From: Polaribacter dokdonensis
Lineage (GTDB): Bacteria > Bacteroidota > Bacteroidia > Flavobacteriales > Flavobacteriaceae
DNA length: 64,000 bases
Direction: 5' to 3'
Assembly: GCF_024362345.1 (NCBI RefSeq)
Contig: NZ_CP101505.1
Location: forward strand, 826,001 to 890,000
A model generated the notes under the pieces. The model did no database searches. It was not told where the DNA came from and saw only the letters and a program-made list of their open reading frames with translations. How positions within the stretch are numbered: the first letter of the stretch is position 1; the number at the start of each line of letters is the position of its first letter. Of this stretch, positions 1 to 8,953 are shown one piece after another. Made by a program: the position numbers and the translations under genes.

Positions 1-105
1 AGAAAGTAATTTAGCAAAGGCTACCTCAGCATCTCTAAAATAAGTTTCATTAACCCATAAAGTATCATCTGCATCAAAAGCAATTACTTTGATTTTATTA
101 TTCAT
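1..105 (-). CDS. HAD family hydrolase, N-terminal 35 residues (clipped by window edge)
   Basis: Only the first 35 codons are inside the window; the rest lies beyond base 1. The protein begins [17 protein letters not shown], which carries the HAD motif I (DxDxT, here D-A-D-D-T) with its nucleophile and acid/base aspartates, so it is a haloacid-dehalogenase-type phosphatase. Its ATG overlaps the last 8 nt of kdsB, so the two are translationally coupled. The substrate cannot be told from this fragment; position after kdsB could mean a KDO-pathway phosphatase, but HAD enzymes are promiscuous and KdsC is only one option. Confidence 0.75.
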   Translation of the reverse strand, partial: MNNKIKVIAFDADDTLWVNETYFRDAEVAFAKLLS

Positions 106-835
106 TGTCTTTTAGAATATTAATTGCTTTTTCCAAATCTTCTGGTGTATCTATACCTATTGATTCTACTGTTGTTTCTACCATTTTTATCTTTTTACCA
201 ATTTCTTGATAACGAATGGCCTCTATTTTCTCAGCAGCTTCTAAGGGTGTAATTGGTGTATTATAAAAATCGATTAAGGCTTGTTTTCGAAATGCGTAAA
301 CACCTTTATGTTTGTAGTACTTTACATCAACTTCTTTATCTCTATGAAAAGGAATAACACTTCTAGAAAAATAGATAGCCATATTATTAACATCTGTTAT
401 TACCTTTACATTGTTAGGGTTTTCTATTTCTTCAATAGCTGTCATTTGTACTTTTAATGAAGCTAAATCTACAGCATGCACTTTATCATCTTTAAAAACC
501 TGTATCAATTTGGTTAAAGATTCTGTATCTATAAAGGGCTCATCTCCTTGTACATTTACAACAACATCTACTTCTAAATTTTCTACAGCCTCAGCAATTC
601 TATCAGAACCACATTCGTGTTCTTTTTTACTCATTATTGCTTTACCATTGGCATCAACAATAGTTTTGTAAATAACATCTGAATCTGTAACTACATAGAC
701 CTCATCAAATAAATTGGTATTTAAAGCAGCTTCATAGGTTCTTAAAATTACAGGTTTACCTCCTAAAATCTTCATCAACTTCCCTGGAAAACGAGATGCT
801 TTATAACGTGCAGGAATCATTGCAATTGTATTCAT
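98..835 (-). CDS. kdsB: 3-deoxy-manno-octulosonate cytidylyltransferase (CMP-KDO synthetase)
   Basis: Activates KDO with CTP to CMP-KDO in the cytoplasm, for the inner core of lipopolysaccharide. The 245-residue length is the usual KdsB size. The N-terminus carries the nucleotide-binding signature [14 protein letters not shown] followed by the conserved GGKP, and the mid-protein motif [10 protein letters not shown] holds the metal-binding aspartate region of the family. A TATCTTTG -7 box lies on the minus strand at 857-864, about 22 nt before the ATG, with no clear -33 TTG. The downstream HAD gene overlaps its stop by 8 nt. Confidence 0.96.
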   Translation of the reverse strand: MNTIAMIPARYKASRFPGKLMKILGGKPVILRTYEAALNTNLFDEVYVVTDSDVIYKTIVDANGKAIMSKKEHECGSDRIAEAVENLEVDVVVNVQGDEPFIDTESLTKLIQVFKDDKVHAVDLASLKVQMTAIEEIENPNNVKVITDVNNMAIYFSRSVIPFHRDKEVDVKYYKHKGVYAFRKQALIDFYNTPITPLEAAEKIEAIRYQEIGKKIKMVETTVESIGIDTPEDLEKAINILKDNE

Positions 836-920
836 AGTCTACTTATAAAATATCATCAAAGATAATATTAAAATGGATAGCGTTAATTTTCAGCTTCGAA
901 TATTTATAATTTTGAGATGA

Positions 921-1109
<189 letters not shown>

Positions 1110-1132
1110 TATATCATATTACATAAATATAA

Positions 1133-1161
1133 AAGTCTAAATTAATTTTTAGGCTTTTTTT
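1133..1161 (+). terminator. intrinsic terminator after the lmo0937-family gene
   Basis: A 9-bp stem (1133-1141 with 1148-1156, one G-T pair) with a 6-nt loop, running into a T-rich tract. It lies 24 nt after the stop codon at 1109. Confidence 0.65.
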
Positions 1162-1291
1162 GTTTTGATAAAAATCATGTCTCTATTCACAAATGTTAAA
1201 ATTCAATATAAATAACGATTAACTATTTACTATATATTTTAAAGCTCCTTTTTTATGTATTTTTGTATTATTCAATTTATTGGGGAGTAAA

Positions 1292-2209
1292 GTGAAAAAG
1301 CTTAAATTTCTTATTGTAATTATTCTATTTTTCTGCATCAATACTTTTGGTTCAGAAAGAACTTTATACGTTGATAATTTTAGTAATATTTTAGGTAATC
1401 CTGGTAAAGAAAATAAACTACTACTGTTTGCAAAACGCAATAATTTTAAAACATTAATACTATATCAATTAAACAAAGTTGATAAGCGTTGGTCTTTAAC
1501 AGATGCTTCTAAGAACACCATTCTTGCAGACTTTATATCTAAAGCTAAAACAAAATACAGCATACAAAATGTTGGAGCTTCAGGAGAAAGCGCAACTTTT
1601 TTCACAAATAGAATAGACCCCTATAACAATACCAGAAAGAACAGCGATGAAAAGTTCGATGTTTATAATTTAGAGTATGAATATTGGTCTAAAAACGCCT
1701 CTAGTGATGATGGTTATTATTGTGAAAACTATTTAAGAGACAATAATTTATCTTGTACAAGAGCAGGTTCTTTTCAATATTTTGTAAATAATTTAAAAGA
1801 ATTGAATGCATTATCATCTAAAAATAAGCATAATATTAAGATTGAAGCTTATTTAGCCTATTTCTCTAAAGAAGAAATGAAAGTTATTAATGAACTGTGT
1901 GATAGAGTAATTATTCATGCTTATGGTAAAAACCCTAAAACTGCTATAAATTCTGCTACAAAAAGCTTAAAATTAATAATGAACCTAAATAGTAGTATTA
2001 AAACTTCTATCCTCCTTTCTACACGAATGAATCATATGGGTTATTGGTTTAAGCATAATAGTTTGGGTAAAAGCGAGTCGCTATTGTTTAAAGAAATGAA
2101 TGGTAAAAGCATTAATTTAAGAAAACAACTCAACTTAGATGGTTTTAGCTACCAAACCTATTCTTACCTAGAAAAAGCTATGAATTACTATTCATATAGC
2201 CAAAATTAA
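1292..2209 (+). CDS. secreted protein of unknown function, tandem paralog A
   Basis: Not a family I can name. The protein has a signal peptide (KKLKFLIVIILFFCINTFG) and then about 285 residues with alternating hydrophobic strands and helices: TLYVDNF, TLILYQL, VGASGES, FDVYNLEYEYW, IKIEAYLAYF, RVIIHAYG, TSILLSTRM, GFSYQTYSYL. Eight such strand-like segments suggest a (beta/alpha)8 barrel with acidic residues at the strand-4 end; this is inference. I chose the GTG at 1292 directly before the Lys-Lys of the signal peptide; an upstream in-frame TTG at 1280 is also possible. A TATTTTTG -7 box lies at 1258-1265. The next gene is its paralog. Confidence 0.7.
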   Translation: MKKLKFLIVIILFFCINTFGSERTLYVDNFSNILGNPGKENKLLLFAKRNNFKTLILYQLNKVDKRWSLTDASKNTILADFISKAKTKYSIQNVGASGESATFFTNRIDPYNNTRKNSDEKFDVYNLEYEYWSKNASSDDGYYCENYLRDNNLSCTRAGSFQYFVNNLKELNALSSKNKHNIKIEAYLAYFSKEEMKVINELCDRVIIHAYGKNPKTAINSATKSLKLIMNLNSSIKTSILLSTRMNHMGYWFKHNSLGKSESLLFKEMNGKSINLRKQLNLDGFSYQTYSYLEKAMNYYSYSQN

Positions 2210-2247
2210 GTTTTAAGTTTTTAAGTAAAGACTCATTAAACACTAAA

Positions 2248-2269
2248 AAATCTAAATCGTTTTAGATTT
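2248..2269 (+). terminator. hairpin after paralog A, weak terminator
   Basis: A 9-bp perfect stem (2248-2256 with 2261-2269) and a 4-nt TCGT loop, 38 nt after the stop codon. The following bases are A/T-rich without an immediate run of T, so termination on the plus strand is uncertain. Confidence 0.35.
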
Positions 2270-2376
2270 AAAAATGTAATTTTTATTGCTATTATTTTGA
2301 TTATAAGTTTATTATGACTATATTTAAATAATTGCTTAACTATTTTGTGAAGCAGATAGCCAAAAATTAATTACAT

Positions 2377-2381
2377 CCCCC
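2377..2381 (+). promoter_or_regulatory. CCCCC tract in the leader of paralog B
   Basis: Five C in an otherwise AT-rich leader, ending exactly 5 nt before the ATG at 2387, in the place a ribosome-binding site would occupy. The same arrangement occurs before the histidine kinase at 10008. The complement GGGGG is found in loops of the predicted RNAs at 56405-56995. The regulatory role is inference. Confidence 0.3.
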
Positions 2382-2386
2382 ACCTT

Positions 2387-3316
2387 ATGTATACTAAAAA
2401 AAGTATTCTTCTATTTTTATTGATATCGTTATCAATACCTTTATTTTCTCAGCAACGCATTTTGTATGTAGATAATTTTAAGTCTATTCTTGGTGATGAA
2501 GATAAAGAACACAAACTTCTTTCATTTGCAAAAGCGAACAATTTTTCTAGTCTTATTTTATATGAATTAGATAAGATTGATAAAAAACTATTTCACTTAG
2601 CAGACAATAGTAAAAATGCTGTTCTTGTTGATTTTATGGTGAAAGCTAGAAAACACTATGGAGTGTCAGAAATCGCTGCTTCTGGTGAAAGTGGAGGTTT
2701 TTTTATAGATGAAATTGCACCTTATAATGCAGGCAGAACAAATCCTGATGAGAAATTCGATGTGTATAACTTAGAGTATGAATATTGGAAATACGATGCC
2801 TCTAGTCTTGGTGGTTATTACTGTGAAAACTACTTGAGAAAAAACGGAATACCATGTAATAGAGAAGGCAGTTACAACTATTACAAAGAATCTTTGTCTA
2901 TAATGAAATTACTGGCTGAAGAAAGCAACACTAAAATTAAAACTGAAGCATATTTAGGTAATTTTCACTCAAAAGAAATTCATAAAATTAGCGAACATAC
3001 TGATCGAATTTTAGTAAGTGGCTATGCTGATACACCTGAAAAAAGTTTTACTATCGTAAAAAAATTATTAAAAATAATTTCTACTTGTGTTTGTAAACCA
3101 GAAGTTTCAGTTATTTTTTCTTCGGAATTAGAGTATATGAAAGGATATTTAAATTATCATTCCTTAGATGCTGTAGAGCAAAAGTTTATCAAATTAATGA
3201 AAAAAAACAAAATTTATGATAAGATAAACTTTAAAGGTTTTACCTACTACAATTACTCTTATTTAGAAGACGCTATAGAAAATGAAACGTTTAGACGAAC
3301 AGGAATAAGAAAATGA
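2387..3316 (+). CDS. secreted protein of unknown function, tandem paralog B
   Basis: A paralog of the preceding gene with the same length and order of segments. It has a signal peptide ending near residue 22 (LSIPLFSQQ), then YVDNFKSILG, LILYELDKID, ASGES, the shared block DEKFDVYNLEYEYW, GYYCENYLR with two conserved cysteines, and a C-terminal GFTYYNYSYLEDA. Conservation is strongest over the first half; the region around residues 170-260 has diverged. The shared cysteines fit an exported, disulphide-bonded protein. The 177-nt gap to paralog A contains a hairpin and a CCCCC leader, so it probably has its own transcript. Function unknown. Confidence 0.75.
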   Translation: MYTKKSILLFLLISLSIPLFSQQRILYVDNFKSILGDEDKEHKLLSFAKANNFSSLILYELDKIDKKLFHLADNSKNAVLVDFMVKARKHYGVSEIAASGESGGFFIDEIAPYNAGRTNPDEKFDVYNLEYEYWKYDASSLGGYYCENYLRKNGIPCNREGSYNYYKESLSIMKLLAEESNTKIKTEAYLGNFHSKEIHKISEHTDRILVSGYADTPEKSFTIVKKLLKIISTCVCKPEVSVIFSSELEYMKGYLNYHSLDAVEQKFIKLMKKNKIYDKINFKGFTYYNYSYLEDAIENETFRRTGIRK

Positions 3317-3318
3317 GA

Positions 3319-3732
3319 TTAATCTCCAGAATAACTCACAAAATTTCTTGGAGTTTCATAAAGTGTAATCTTTAGATCTAAATGGTTAGGTAAATGTTTT
3401 CTTAATTTATCATAAGTAACTACACAAATGTTTTCTGCTGTAGGATTTAATTCTTGAAATTCAGCAACTTCAACATTTAGATTTTTATGATCAAAACATT
3501 CTTCAATTTCAGATTTAATAAGATTTTTTAAGATTCCTAAATCGTAAACATAACCAGTATCTTTATCAATTTCTCCTGTTAAAGAAACGATTAATTCATA
3601 GTTATGACCATGAAAGTTTGGATTACTACACTTATTAAAAACTTCAAAGTTTTTGTCATCAGACCAATCTTTTCTATATAAACGATGTGCAGCATTAAAA
3701 TGTGCTTTTCTATGAACTGTAACTTTAGGCAT
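3319..3732 (-). CDS. queD: 6-carboxytetrahydropterin synthase (QueD/PTPS family)
   Basis: Converts dihydroneopterin triphosphate to 6-carboxy-tetrahydropterin in queuosine biosynthesis. The zinc ligands are visible as H16 (HFNAAHRL) and H41/H43 (NFHGHNYEL), with the catalytic Cys35 in NKCSNPNF. Its 137 residues fit the family. Its ATG overlaps the end of idi by 8 nt, so the two are read as one transcript. It converges with the paralog B gene, with only 2 nt between stop codons. A GTP-derived pterin function other than queuosine is possible but less likely. Confidence 0.92.
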   Translation of the reverse strand: MPKVTVHRKAHFNAAHRLYRKDWSDDKNFEVFNKCSNPNFHGHNYELIVSLTGEIDKDTGYVYDLGILKNLIKSEIEECFDHKNLNVEVAEFQELNPTAENICVVTYDKLRKHLPNHLDLKITLYETPRNFVSYSGD

Positions 3733-4243
3733 TTGTAAGTCTTTTATAAGATTCCTTAAATATTATTTTAAACCATTCAGTGTAAACATCTGGATTTTGG
3801 GCAATATCACTCTTTACATCTTCTAAAGGCATCCATTTATAATCTGCAACTTCATCTGGATTTATAGTAGGTTTCTCTTCGTAATTACCAATTAAAACAT
3901 GATCTAATTCATGTTCTGTTAATCCATTATCAAAAGGTGCTTTATAAATAAAAGAAAACACTTCTTTTAAATCTGTAGTAAAACCCATTTCTTCTTGTAA
4001 TCTTCTTCTACCAGCTTGTACATTGCTCTCTCCTAATCTTTGATGAGAGCAACAAGTGTTGGTCCATAATAAAGGCGAATGGTATTTATGAGCAGCTCTT
4101 TGTTGCAACATTAACTCTCCTTTTTCATTAAAAACAAATACTGAAAATGCTCTGTGTAAAACCGCTTTTTCATGTGCTTCCATTTTTGGCATTGTACCAA
4201 TTTGATTGTCGTCTTTATCAACTAAAATCACTCGTTCTTCCAT
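3725..4243 (-). CDS. idi: isopentenyl-diphosphate delta-isomerase, type 1
   Basis: Interconverts isopentenyl and dimethylallyl diphosphate for isoprenoid, quinone and carotenoid synthesis. The Nudix-type fold is recognised by the active-site motif WTNTCCSHQRLGE, with the catalytic cysteine about residue 65, the metal-binding glutamates in RRLQEEMGF, and EHELDHVL. The 172-residue length is typical. It is the first gene of a two-gene unit with queD. The active-site motif usually reads SHP; here Gln replaces the Pro, a mild variant. Confidence 0.95.
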   Translation of the reverse strand: MEERVILVDKDDNQIGTMPKMEAHEKAVLHRAFSVFVFNEKGELMLQQRAAHKYHSPLLWTNTCCSHQRLGESNVQAGRRRLQEEMGFTTDLKEVFSFIYKAPFDNGLTEHELDHVLIGNYEEKPTINPDEVADYKWMPLEDVKSDIAQNPDVYTEWFKIIFKESYKRLTNA

Positions 4244-4365
4244 ATCTACAAATATACTGCAATCAATAACCTTAAAAAATTAAACTTTTTATAAAATCAT
4301 CAAATATTTCTATTCTTTTATATTGATGATTTATATTTGAAGCCTATTTATTAAATTCAATTACA

Positions 4366-5061
4366 TTGAGATTTATTTTAAAGCCTTTACTTCTCTTAAT
4401 AGTTTTCTTCTTATATCAATGCAATGCTGCACCTGAGCAAAAAACTTCTGCAAATAAAGAAAAGGTAATTGATGTTAAAAAACAAGAAGAGAAAAAAATA
4501 GAAAAATCTTGGGATAGCTTAAATAGATTTAATGCTGAAGCATTTTTAACGGCTTATGGTAAAGAAAATCCTGAAACTAAAGTTGTTATAAAAACCAAAT
4601 TTGGCGATATAAAATTACGTCTGTATGAAGATGTACCTGTTCACAGAGCTAACTTTATCTTTCTTACCAAAATTAAATATTTTAATACGACAGTAATTTA
4701 TAGAGTGGCAAAAAACTTTGTGATTCAAGGTGGTAATTCTGATAATTTATACACTCAAAAACAACGCAGAAAGTATGGTAATTATTTGTTAGAACCAGAA
4801 TTTAGAAAAAACAGAAAGCATAAATATGGAGCTTTAGCAGCAGCAAGACAATGGGAAAACAATCCAAATAAATTATCTAGCCCTTTCGAATTTTACATGG
4901 TACACAAAAGAAATGGAGCACATCATTTAGATAATGAACATACTGTTTTTGGTGAAGTTGTCTCAGGCTTTGATACTTTAGATAAAATATCTAAAGTAAA
5001 AGTAGGTGTAGATGAATGGCCTGTAAATGATATACCTATGACTATAGAAATCTTAGATTAG
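4366..5061 (+). CDS. peptidyl-prolyl cis-trans isomerase lipoprotein (cyclophilin type)
   Basis: A cell-envelope proline isomerase. The signal sequence ends in a lipobox with the acylated cysteine near residue 19 (FFLYQCNAAP). A Lys/Glu-rich linker follows, then a cyclophilin domain from about residue 75 with the family blocks IKLRLYEDVP, HRANF, VIYRVAKNFVIQGG and HTVFGEVVSGFD. It starts at a TTG (4366); a TATATTTG box lies at 4332-4339. Several residues of the canonical cyclophilin active site are altered (for example FHRV reads IYRV), so activity may be weak. Its stop codon overlaps the convergent gene by 4 nt. Confidence 0.88.
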   Translation: MRFILKPLLLLIVFFLYQCNAAPEQKTSANKEKVIDVKKQEEKKIEKSWDSLNRFNAEAFLTAYGKENPETKVVIKTKFGDIKLRLYEDVPVHRANFIFLTKIKYFNTTVIYRVAKNFVIQGGNSDNLYTQKQRRKYGNYLLEPEFRKNRKHKYGALAAARQWENNPNKLSSPFEFYMVHKRNGAHHLDNEHTVFGEVVSGFDTLDKISKVKVGVDEWPVNDIPMTIEILD

Positions 5062-5651
5062 TCGTTTGCTAAAACCTTACTTAAAACTTCTTGTGGCAAT
5101 AACTTTGAAATAATGTCTAATTTTAAGCTATCAATAGCTAAATATTTCCATTCAGTTGTTCCATCATAAGAAATAGCTATAATAGTTTGATCTACTTTTA
5201 CGCTAAAAAACTTAGTTTGTTCATTAAATTTCACATTCTCTGCTCCATATTGTTGATCAAATTTTAATTTTAAAGCATATAATAATTTATCGTCTAAACC
5301 TAATGCTTTATTATCATCACCTAAAACTCTAATTTTTTGATTTCCTGTAATTTTTAAAATTGAGTAAAACTTATCTTTAACCTGAAAAACTTCTGAGATA
5401 TCTAAAACTTTAGGAAGCTCAGAATCTATCTGCATTTTTGGATTATTAAAAGTAGCTTCCATAACTGCAACCAATTGCTCTTTGGGTACAATTTCAAACA
5501 ACTCTTCTGCTGTAAATTGCAAGGACTTCTGAAAATCTTTATCTAGCAGCGCTTGCTGCATAGTTATAAAACGCTCTTTAATCAATTTATTTTGAGCATT
5601 AAAAGTGCTAATACTTAAGAACAAAAAGGCAAAAAGAAGTACTTTTTTCAT
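5058..5651 (-). CDS. secreted protein of unknown function
   Basis: I do not recognise a named family. The 197-residue product has a clear signal peptide (MKKVLLFAFLFLSISTFNAQ, cleavage after Ala-Gln) and a mature part of about 177 residues predicted to be mixed alpha/beta, with no cysteines. The segment IAISYDGTTEWKYLAID near the C-terminus resembles the scaffold of small periplasmic NTF2-like or DUF-type proteins of Flavobacteriaceae, but this is only an impression. It converges on the cyclophilin lipoprotein gene with a 4-nt overlap of stop codons. It is probably monocistronic. Confidence 0.7.
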   Translation of the reverse strand: MKKVLLFAFLFLSISTFNAQNKLIKERFITMQQALLDKDFQKSLQFTAEELFEIVPKEQLVAVMEATFNNPKMQIDSELPKVLDISEVFQVKDKFYSILKITGNQKIRVLGDDNKALGLDDKLLYALKLKFDQQYGAENVKFNEQTKFFSVKVDQTIIAISYDGTTEWKYLAIDSLKLDIISKLLPQEVLSKVLAND

Positions 5652-5719
5652 GAGTTTTAATTTATAAAATCTGCCAAATATATAAAAATCTACCTACAAT
5701 ACATTTGAAATAGTTATCA

Positions 5720-5750
5720 TTGACAATTGACTTTGTAAAATGTATCTTTG
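5720..5750 (+). promoter_or_regulatory. Bacteroidetes housekeeping promoter of prfC
   Basis: TTG at 5720-5722 and TATCTTTG at 5743-5750, separated by 20 nt, match the Bacteroidetes -33/-7 consensus (TTG, about 19 nt, TAnnTTTG). The ATG of prfC lies 17 nt downstream of the -7 box. Confidence 0.65.
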
Positions 5751-5767
5751 CACCTCAAATTTTGTAA

Positions 5768-7360
5768 ATGAGTTTTTTAAAAGAAATAGCACGTAGAAGA
5801 ACATTTGGTATAATTTCGCATCCAGATGCTGGTAAAACTACTCTAACAGAAAAGTTACTTTTATTTGGTGGTGCTATTCAAGAAGCAGGTGCTGTTAAGA
5901 ATAATAAAATTAAGAAAGGGGCTACTTCAGATTTTATGGAGATTGAGCGTCAAAGAGGAATTTCTGTTGCTACATCTGTACTTGCATTTATTTACAAAGA
6001 CAAGAAAATAAATATTTTAGATACTCCAGGTCACAAAGATTTTGCTGAAGATACTTTTAGAACCTTAACTGCTGTAGATAGTGTTATTGTAGTTATTGAT
6101 GTTGCAAAAGGTGTTGAGCCTCAAACTGAAAAGTTAGTAGAAGTTTGTAGAATGAGAAGCATACCAATGCTAGTTTTTATCAATAAACTAGATAGAGAAG
6201 GTAAAGATGCTTTTGATTTATTAGATGAAGTTGAGCAAAAGTTAGGTTTACGTGTAACTCCTATGAGTTTCCCAATTGGTATGGGTTATGATTTTAAAGG
6301 AATCTACAATATTTGGGAAAAGAAACTAAACTTATTTTCTGGTGATAATAAACAAACCATTTCAGAAGGAATTGAGTTTGATGATTTATCTAATCCAGAA
6401 TTAGACAAAGCTGTTGGCGAAATTGCTGCAAATACGCTTCGTGAAGAAATAGAATTGATAAGCGAGGTCTATCCAGATTTTAATCAAGAAGAATATTTAA
6501 AAGGTGAATTACAACCTGTATTTTTTGGTTCTGCTTTAAATAATTTTGGAGTTAAAGAATTATTAGATGCATTTATAGAAATTGCTCCTTCTCCTCAACC
6601 TAAAAAGGCAGAAGAACGTTTGGTAGATTCCAAAGAAAATAAAATGACTGGTTTTGTGTTTAAAATTCATGCAAATATGGATCCTAAACACAGAGACAGA
6701 TTAGCTTTTATAAAAGTTGTTTCTGGTACTTTTAAGAGAAACTCACCCTACTTACATGTTAGAAATGGCAAAAAGGTTAAGTTTTCTAGCCCAAATGCAT
6801 TTTTTGCAGAAAAAAAAGAAATTGTAGATGAGTCTTTTCCTGGTGATATTGTAGGTATTCACGATACTGGAAACTTTAAAATTGGTGATACCTTAACTGA
6901 AGGAGAAGATTTAAACTTTAGAGGAATTCCAAGCTTTTCTCCTGAGCACTTTAGATATGTAAATAATGCAGACCCAATGAAATCTAAACAACTTTACAAA
7001 GGCTTAGATCAATTGATGGATGAAGGTGTAGCTCAATTATTTATTTTAGAAATGAATGGTAGAAGAGTTATTGGTACTGTTGGTGCTTTACAATTCGAAG
7101 TTATTCAATACAGATTAGAACATGAATATGGAGCTAAATGTACTTACGAAAACTTAAGTGTCCATAAAGCTTGTTGGGTAGAACCTAAAGATGCCAAAAG
7201 TGAAGAATTCAAAGAATTTAAAAGAGTTAAACAACGTTATTTGGCTAAAGATAAACAAGGTCAACTAGTGTTTTTGGCAGATTCTGCATTCACTATTCAA
7301 ATGACGCAAAGTAAATATCCGAACGTAAAGTTACATTTCACCAGCGAATTTAAAGACTAA
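5768..7360 (+). CDS. prfC: peptide chain release factor 3
   Basis: A translational GTPase that removes RF1/RF2 from the ribosome after peptide release. It has a G domain with the P-loop SHPDAGKTTLTEKLL (about residues 17-31), switch II DTPGHKDF and the NKLD specificity motif. The RF3-specific central and C-terminal domains follow, with GALQFEVIQYRLEHEYG. The 530-residue length is standard for RF3, which distinguishes it from EF-G. It starts a cluster with the outer-membrane-like gene 4 nt downstream, so that gene probably shares its transcript. Confidence 0.97.
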   Translation: MSFLKEIARRRTFGIISHPDAGKTTLTEKLLLFGGAIQEAGAVKNNKIKKGATSDFMEIERQRGISVATSVLAFIYKDKKINILDTPGHKDFAEDTFRTLTAVDSVIVVIDVAKGVEPQTEKLVEVCRMRSIPMLVFINKLDREGKDAFDLLDEVEQKLGLRVTPMSFPIGMGYDFKGIYNIWEKKLNLFSGDNKQTISEGIEFDDLSNPELDKAVGEIAANTLREEIELISEVYPDFNQEEYLKGELQPVFFGSALNNFGVKELLDAFIEIAPSPQPKKAEERLVDSKENKMTGFVFKIHANMDPKHRDRLAFIKVVSGTFKRNSPYLHVRNGKKVKFSSPNAFFAEKKEIVDESFPGDIVGIHDTGNFKIGDTLTEGEDLNFRGIPSFSPEHFRYVNNADPMKSKQLYKGLDQLMDEGVAQLFILEMNGRRVIGTVGALQFEVIQYRLEHEYGAKCTYENLSVHKACWVEPKDAKSEEFKEFKRVKQRYLAKDKQGQLVFLADSAFTIQMTQSKYPNVKLHFTSEFKD

Positions 7361-7364
7361 TCTT

Positions 7365-8933
7365 ATGAAAAAACTGCTATTTGTATTCTGTATTATTAGT
7401 TCTTTAAACGGACTTTCACAAGACTTTAATTTATCTAATTTACAAGGTAAAGAACTTAATAATAATATTAGATTAAACTATATTTTAGTTAATCAGCCAG
7501 TAGACCAAGTTAATTATCAGTTAGAACCAACAATGGGTTTTGTTGGTTTAAATTATAATATACCTTTAAATGATTGGTTGTATACAGGTGCAGGGTTTCA
7601 TACTGCAATTACAGGAGATCAAGGAGGTTTATTTACCTTAGGTGTAAATTTAGGTGTAAATTTTCCCTTATATAAGAACTTATATTTTGATGCAAATGTT
7701 CACTTTGGTGGTGGAGGTGGTTATAGAAGTTTAGTAAATGGTGGAGGAATCATATATCCTAATGCTGGTTTACAATACAAAACCAATAAATTTTCTTTCG
7801 GCGTTCAATATGGTTATGTAAACTTCTTTACAGGAATTCAAAAAAGTGATAATGTTTCCTTTTTTATAGAAATACCTACAACAATAAGAACAAGCTCTTA
7901 TGCAAACTCTCATAAAACGTATACTATTGATAGTACTGAGGATGATGAGTTTTGGCAAAAGCCTGCAGTAAAAAGTGTACAACAGATTACTTTTGACTAT
8001 TTTTTTCCTGTTGGAAATTCAAGAACAGATGCTAGTACAAATCCTAGATATCAACAAATAGACAATACTTTATCTATTTTAGGATTTGAATATCAAAGAT
8101 ATTTAACAGATGATACTTTTATTTATGCACACGTAGATGCTATGTATTCTGGTTTAACAGCTGGTTTTATGGATTTATTTTTTGGAGTAGGTAAAAACTT
8201 TATTGAAACTAAATATGTAAACTTTTTTGCTAAAATGGGTATTGGAGCTGCAGGAGGTAGAATTTTTCCTGAAGGTGGTTTAACAGCCTATCCAAATGCG
8301 GGTGCAGATATAAGATTAACAGATAAGTTTGGATTGAGTGTGCATGGAGGTTATCATAGATCTATTGGAGGTGTAGCAAGTTTTCAAGCGTATACTGCTG
8401 GTTTTAGCTTAAAATATTATGGTTTAAGTGGAGGTGTTACAGACCCTTTTTCTGGAGAAAAAGCAAAAACAATTAGAGCACAAGGCATACAAATTATAGC
8501 TCAAAATCAAACCTATTTTGATGTTGCAAAATTCGGAATTCCAGATAGTGATTTACAGTTAATAGGTATAAAAATACTATATGATATCAATAATAGATTT
8601 TATTTAGCAGGTGAAGCTTCGTTTGCTTACGAAGGTGAATCTGGAGGTTATGCTCATGGTGTTTTTGGCTTAGGTATTAAAAGTAATAAATTCTTTAATG
8701 AAAAAGTATCTACCTTTTTAGAAATGTCTGCAGGTGTTGCAGGTGGAGGACGTGTAGATTCTGGAGAAGGTATTTTAGTTAGGCCAACTGCAGGTATAAA
8801 TTATCATGTAAATAATGATTTATCTTTTCATGTTTCTGGTGGACAAATGTGGTCTCCTTTTGGAGATGTAAACTCAACAAATATAAATATTGGTTTAGCC
8901 TATGGCTTATCAATTTTAAATGCAAAAAAATAA
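7365..8933 (+). CDS. probable outer-membrane beta-barrel protein with internal repeats
   Basis: The protein has a signal peptide (MKKLLFVFCIISSLNGLSQ) and then about 500 residues rich in Gly, aromatic residues and short alternating strands, as expected for a beta-barrel or a series of beta-meanders. Three internal copies of a Gly-rich block can be seen: GGGGGYRSL with YPNAGLQY, GAAGGRIF with YPNAGADIR, and GVAGGGRV with RPTAGINY. They are about 180-190 residues apart, which suggests triplication of a roughly 170-residue unit. The C-terminus is a strand followed by LNAKK, not a sorting domain. No named family is recognised. It follows prfC by 4 nt. Confidence 0.7.
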   Translation: MKKLLFVFCIISSLNGLSQDFNLSNLQGKELNNNIRLNYILVNQPVDQVNYQLEPTMGFVGLNYNIPLNDWLYTGAGFHTAITGDQGGLFTLGVNLGVNFPLYKNLYFDANVHFGGGGGYRSLVNGGGIIYPNAGLQYKTNKFSFGVQYGYVNFFTGIQKSDNVSFFIEIPTTIRTSSYANSHKTYTIDSTEDDEFWQKPAVKSVQQITFDYFFPVGNSRTDASTNPRYQQIDNTLSILGFEYQRYLTDDTFIYAHVDAMYSGLTAGFMDLFFGVGKNFIETKYVNFFAKMGIGAAGGRIFPEGGLTAYPNAGADIRLTDKFGLSVHGGYHRSIGGVASFQAYTAGFSLKYYGLSGGVTDPFSGEKAKTIRAQGIQIIAQNQTYFDVAKFGIPDSDLQLIGIKILYDINNRFYLAGEASFAYEGESGGYAHGVFGLGIKSNKFFNEKVSTFLEMSAGVAGGGRVDSGEGILVRPTAGINYHVNNDLSFHVSGGQMWSPFGDVNSTNINIGLAYGLSILNAKK

Positions 8934-8953
8934 TAACGATTAAATAAGTAACA

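Noticed and set aside
411..671. An 86-codon reading frame antisense to kdsB
   Set aside because: It is a Ser/Thr-rich shadow of kdsB with no signal or domain.
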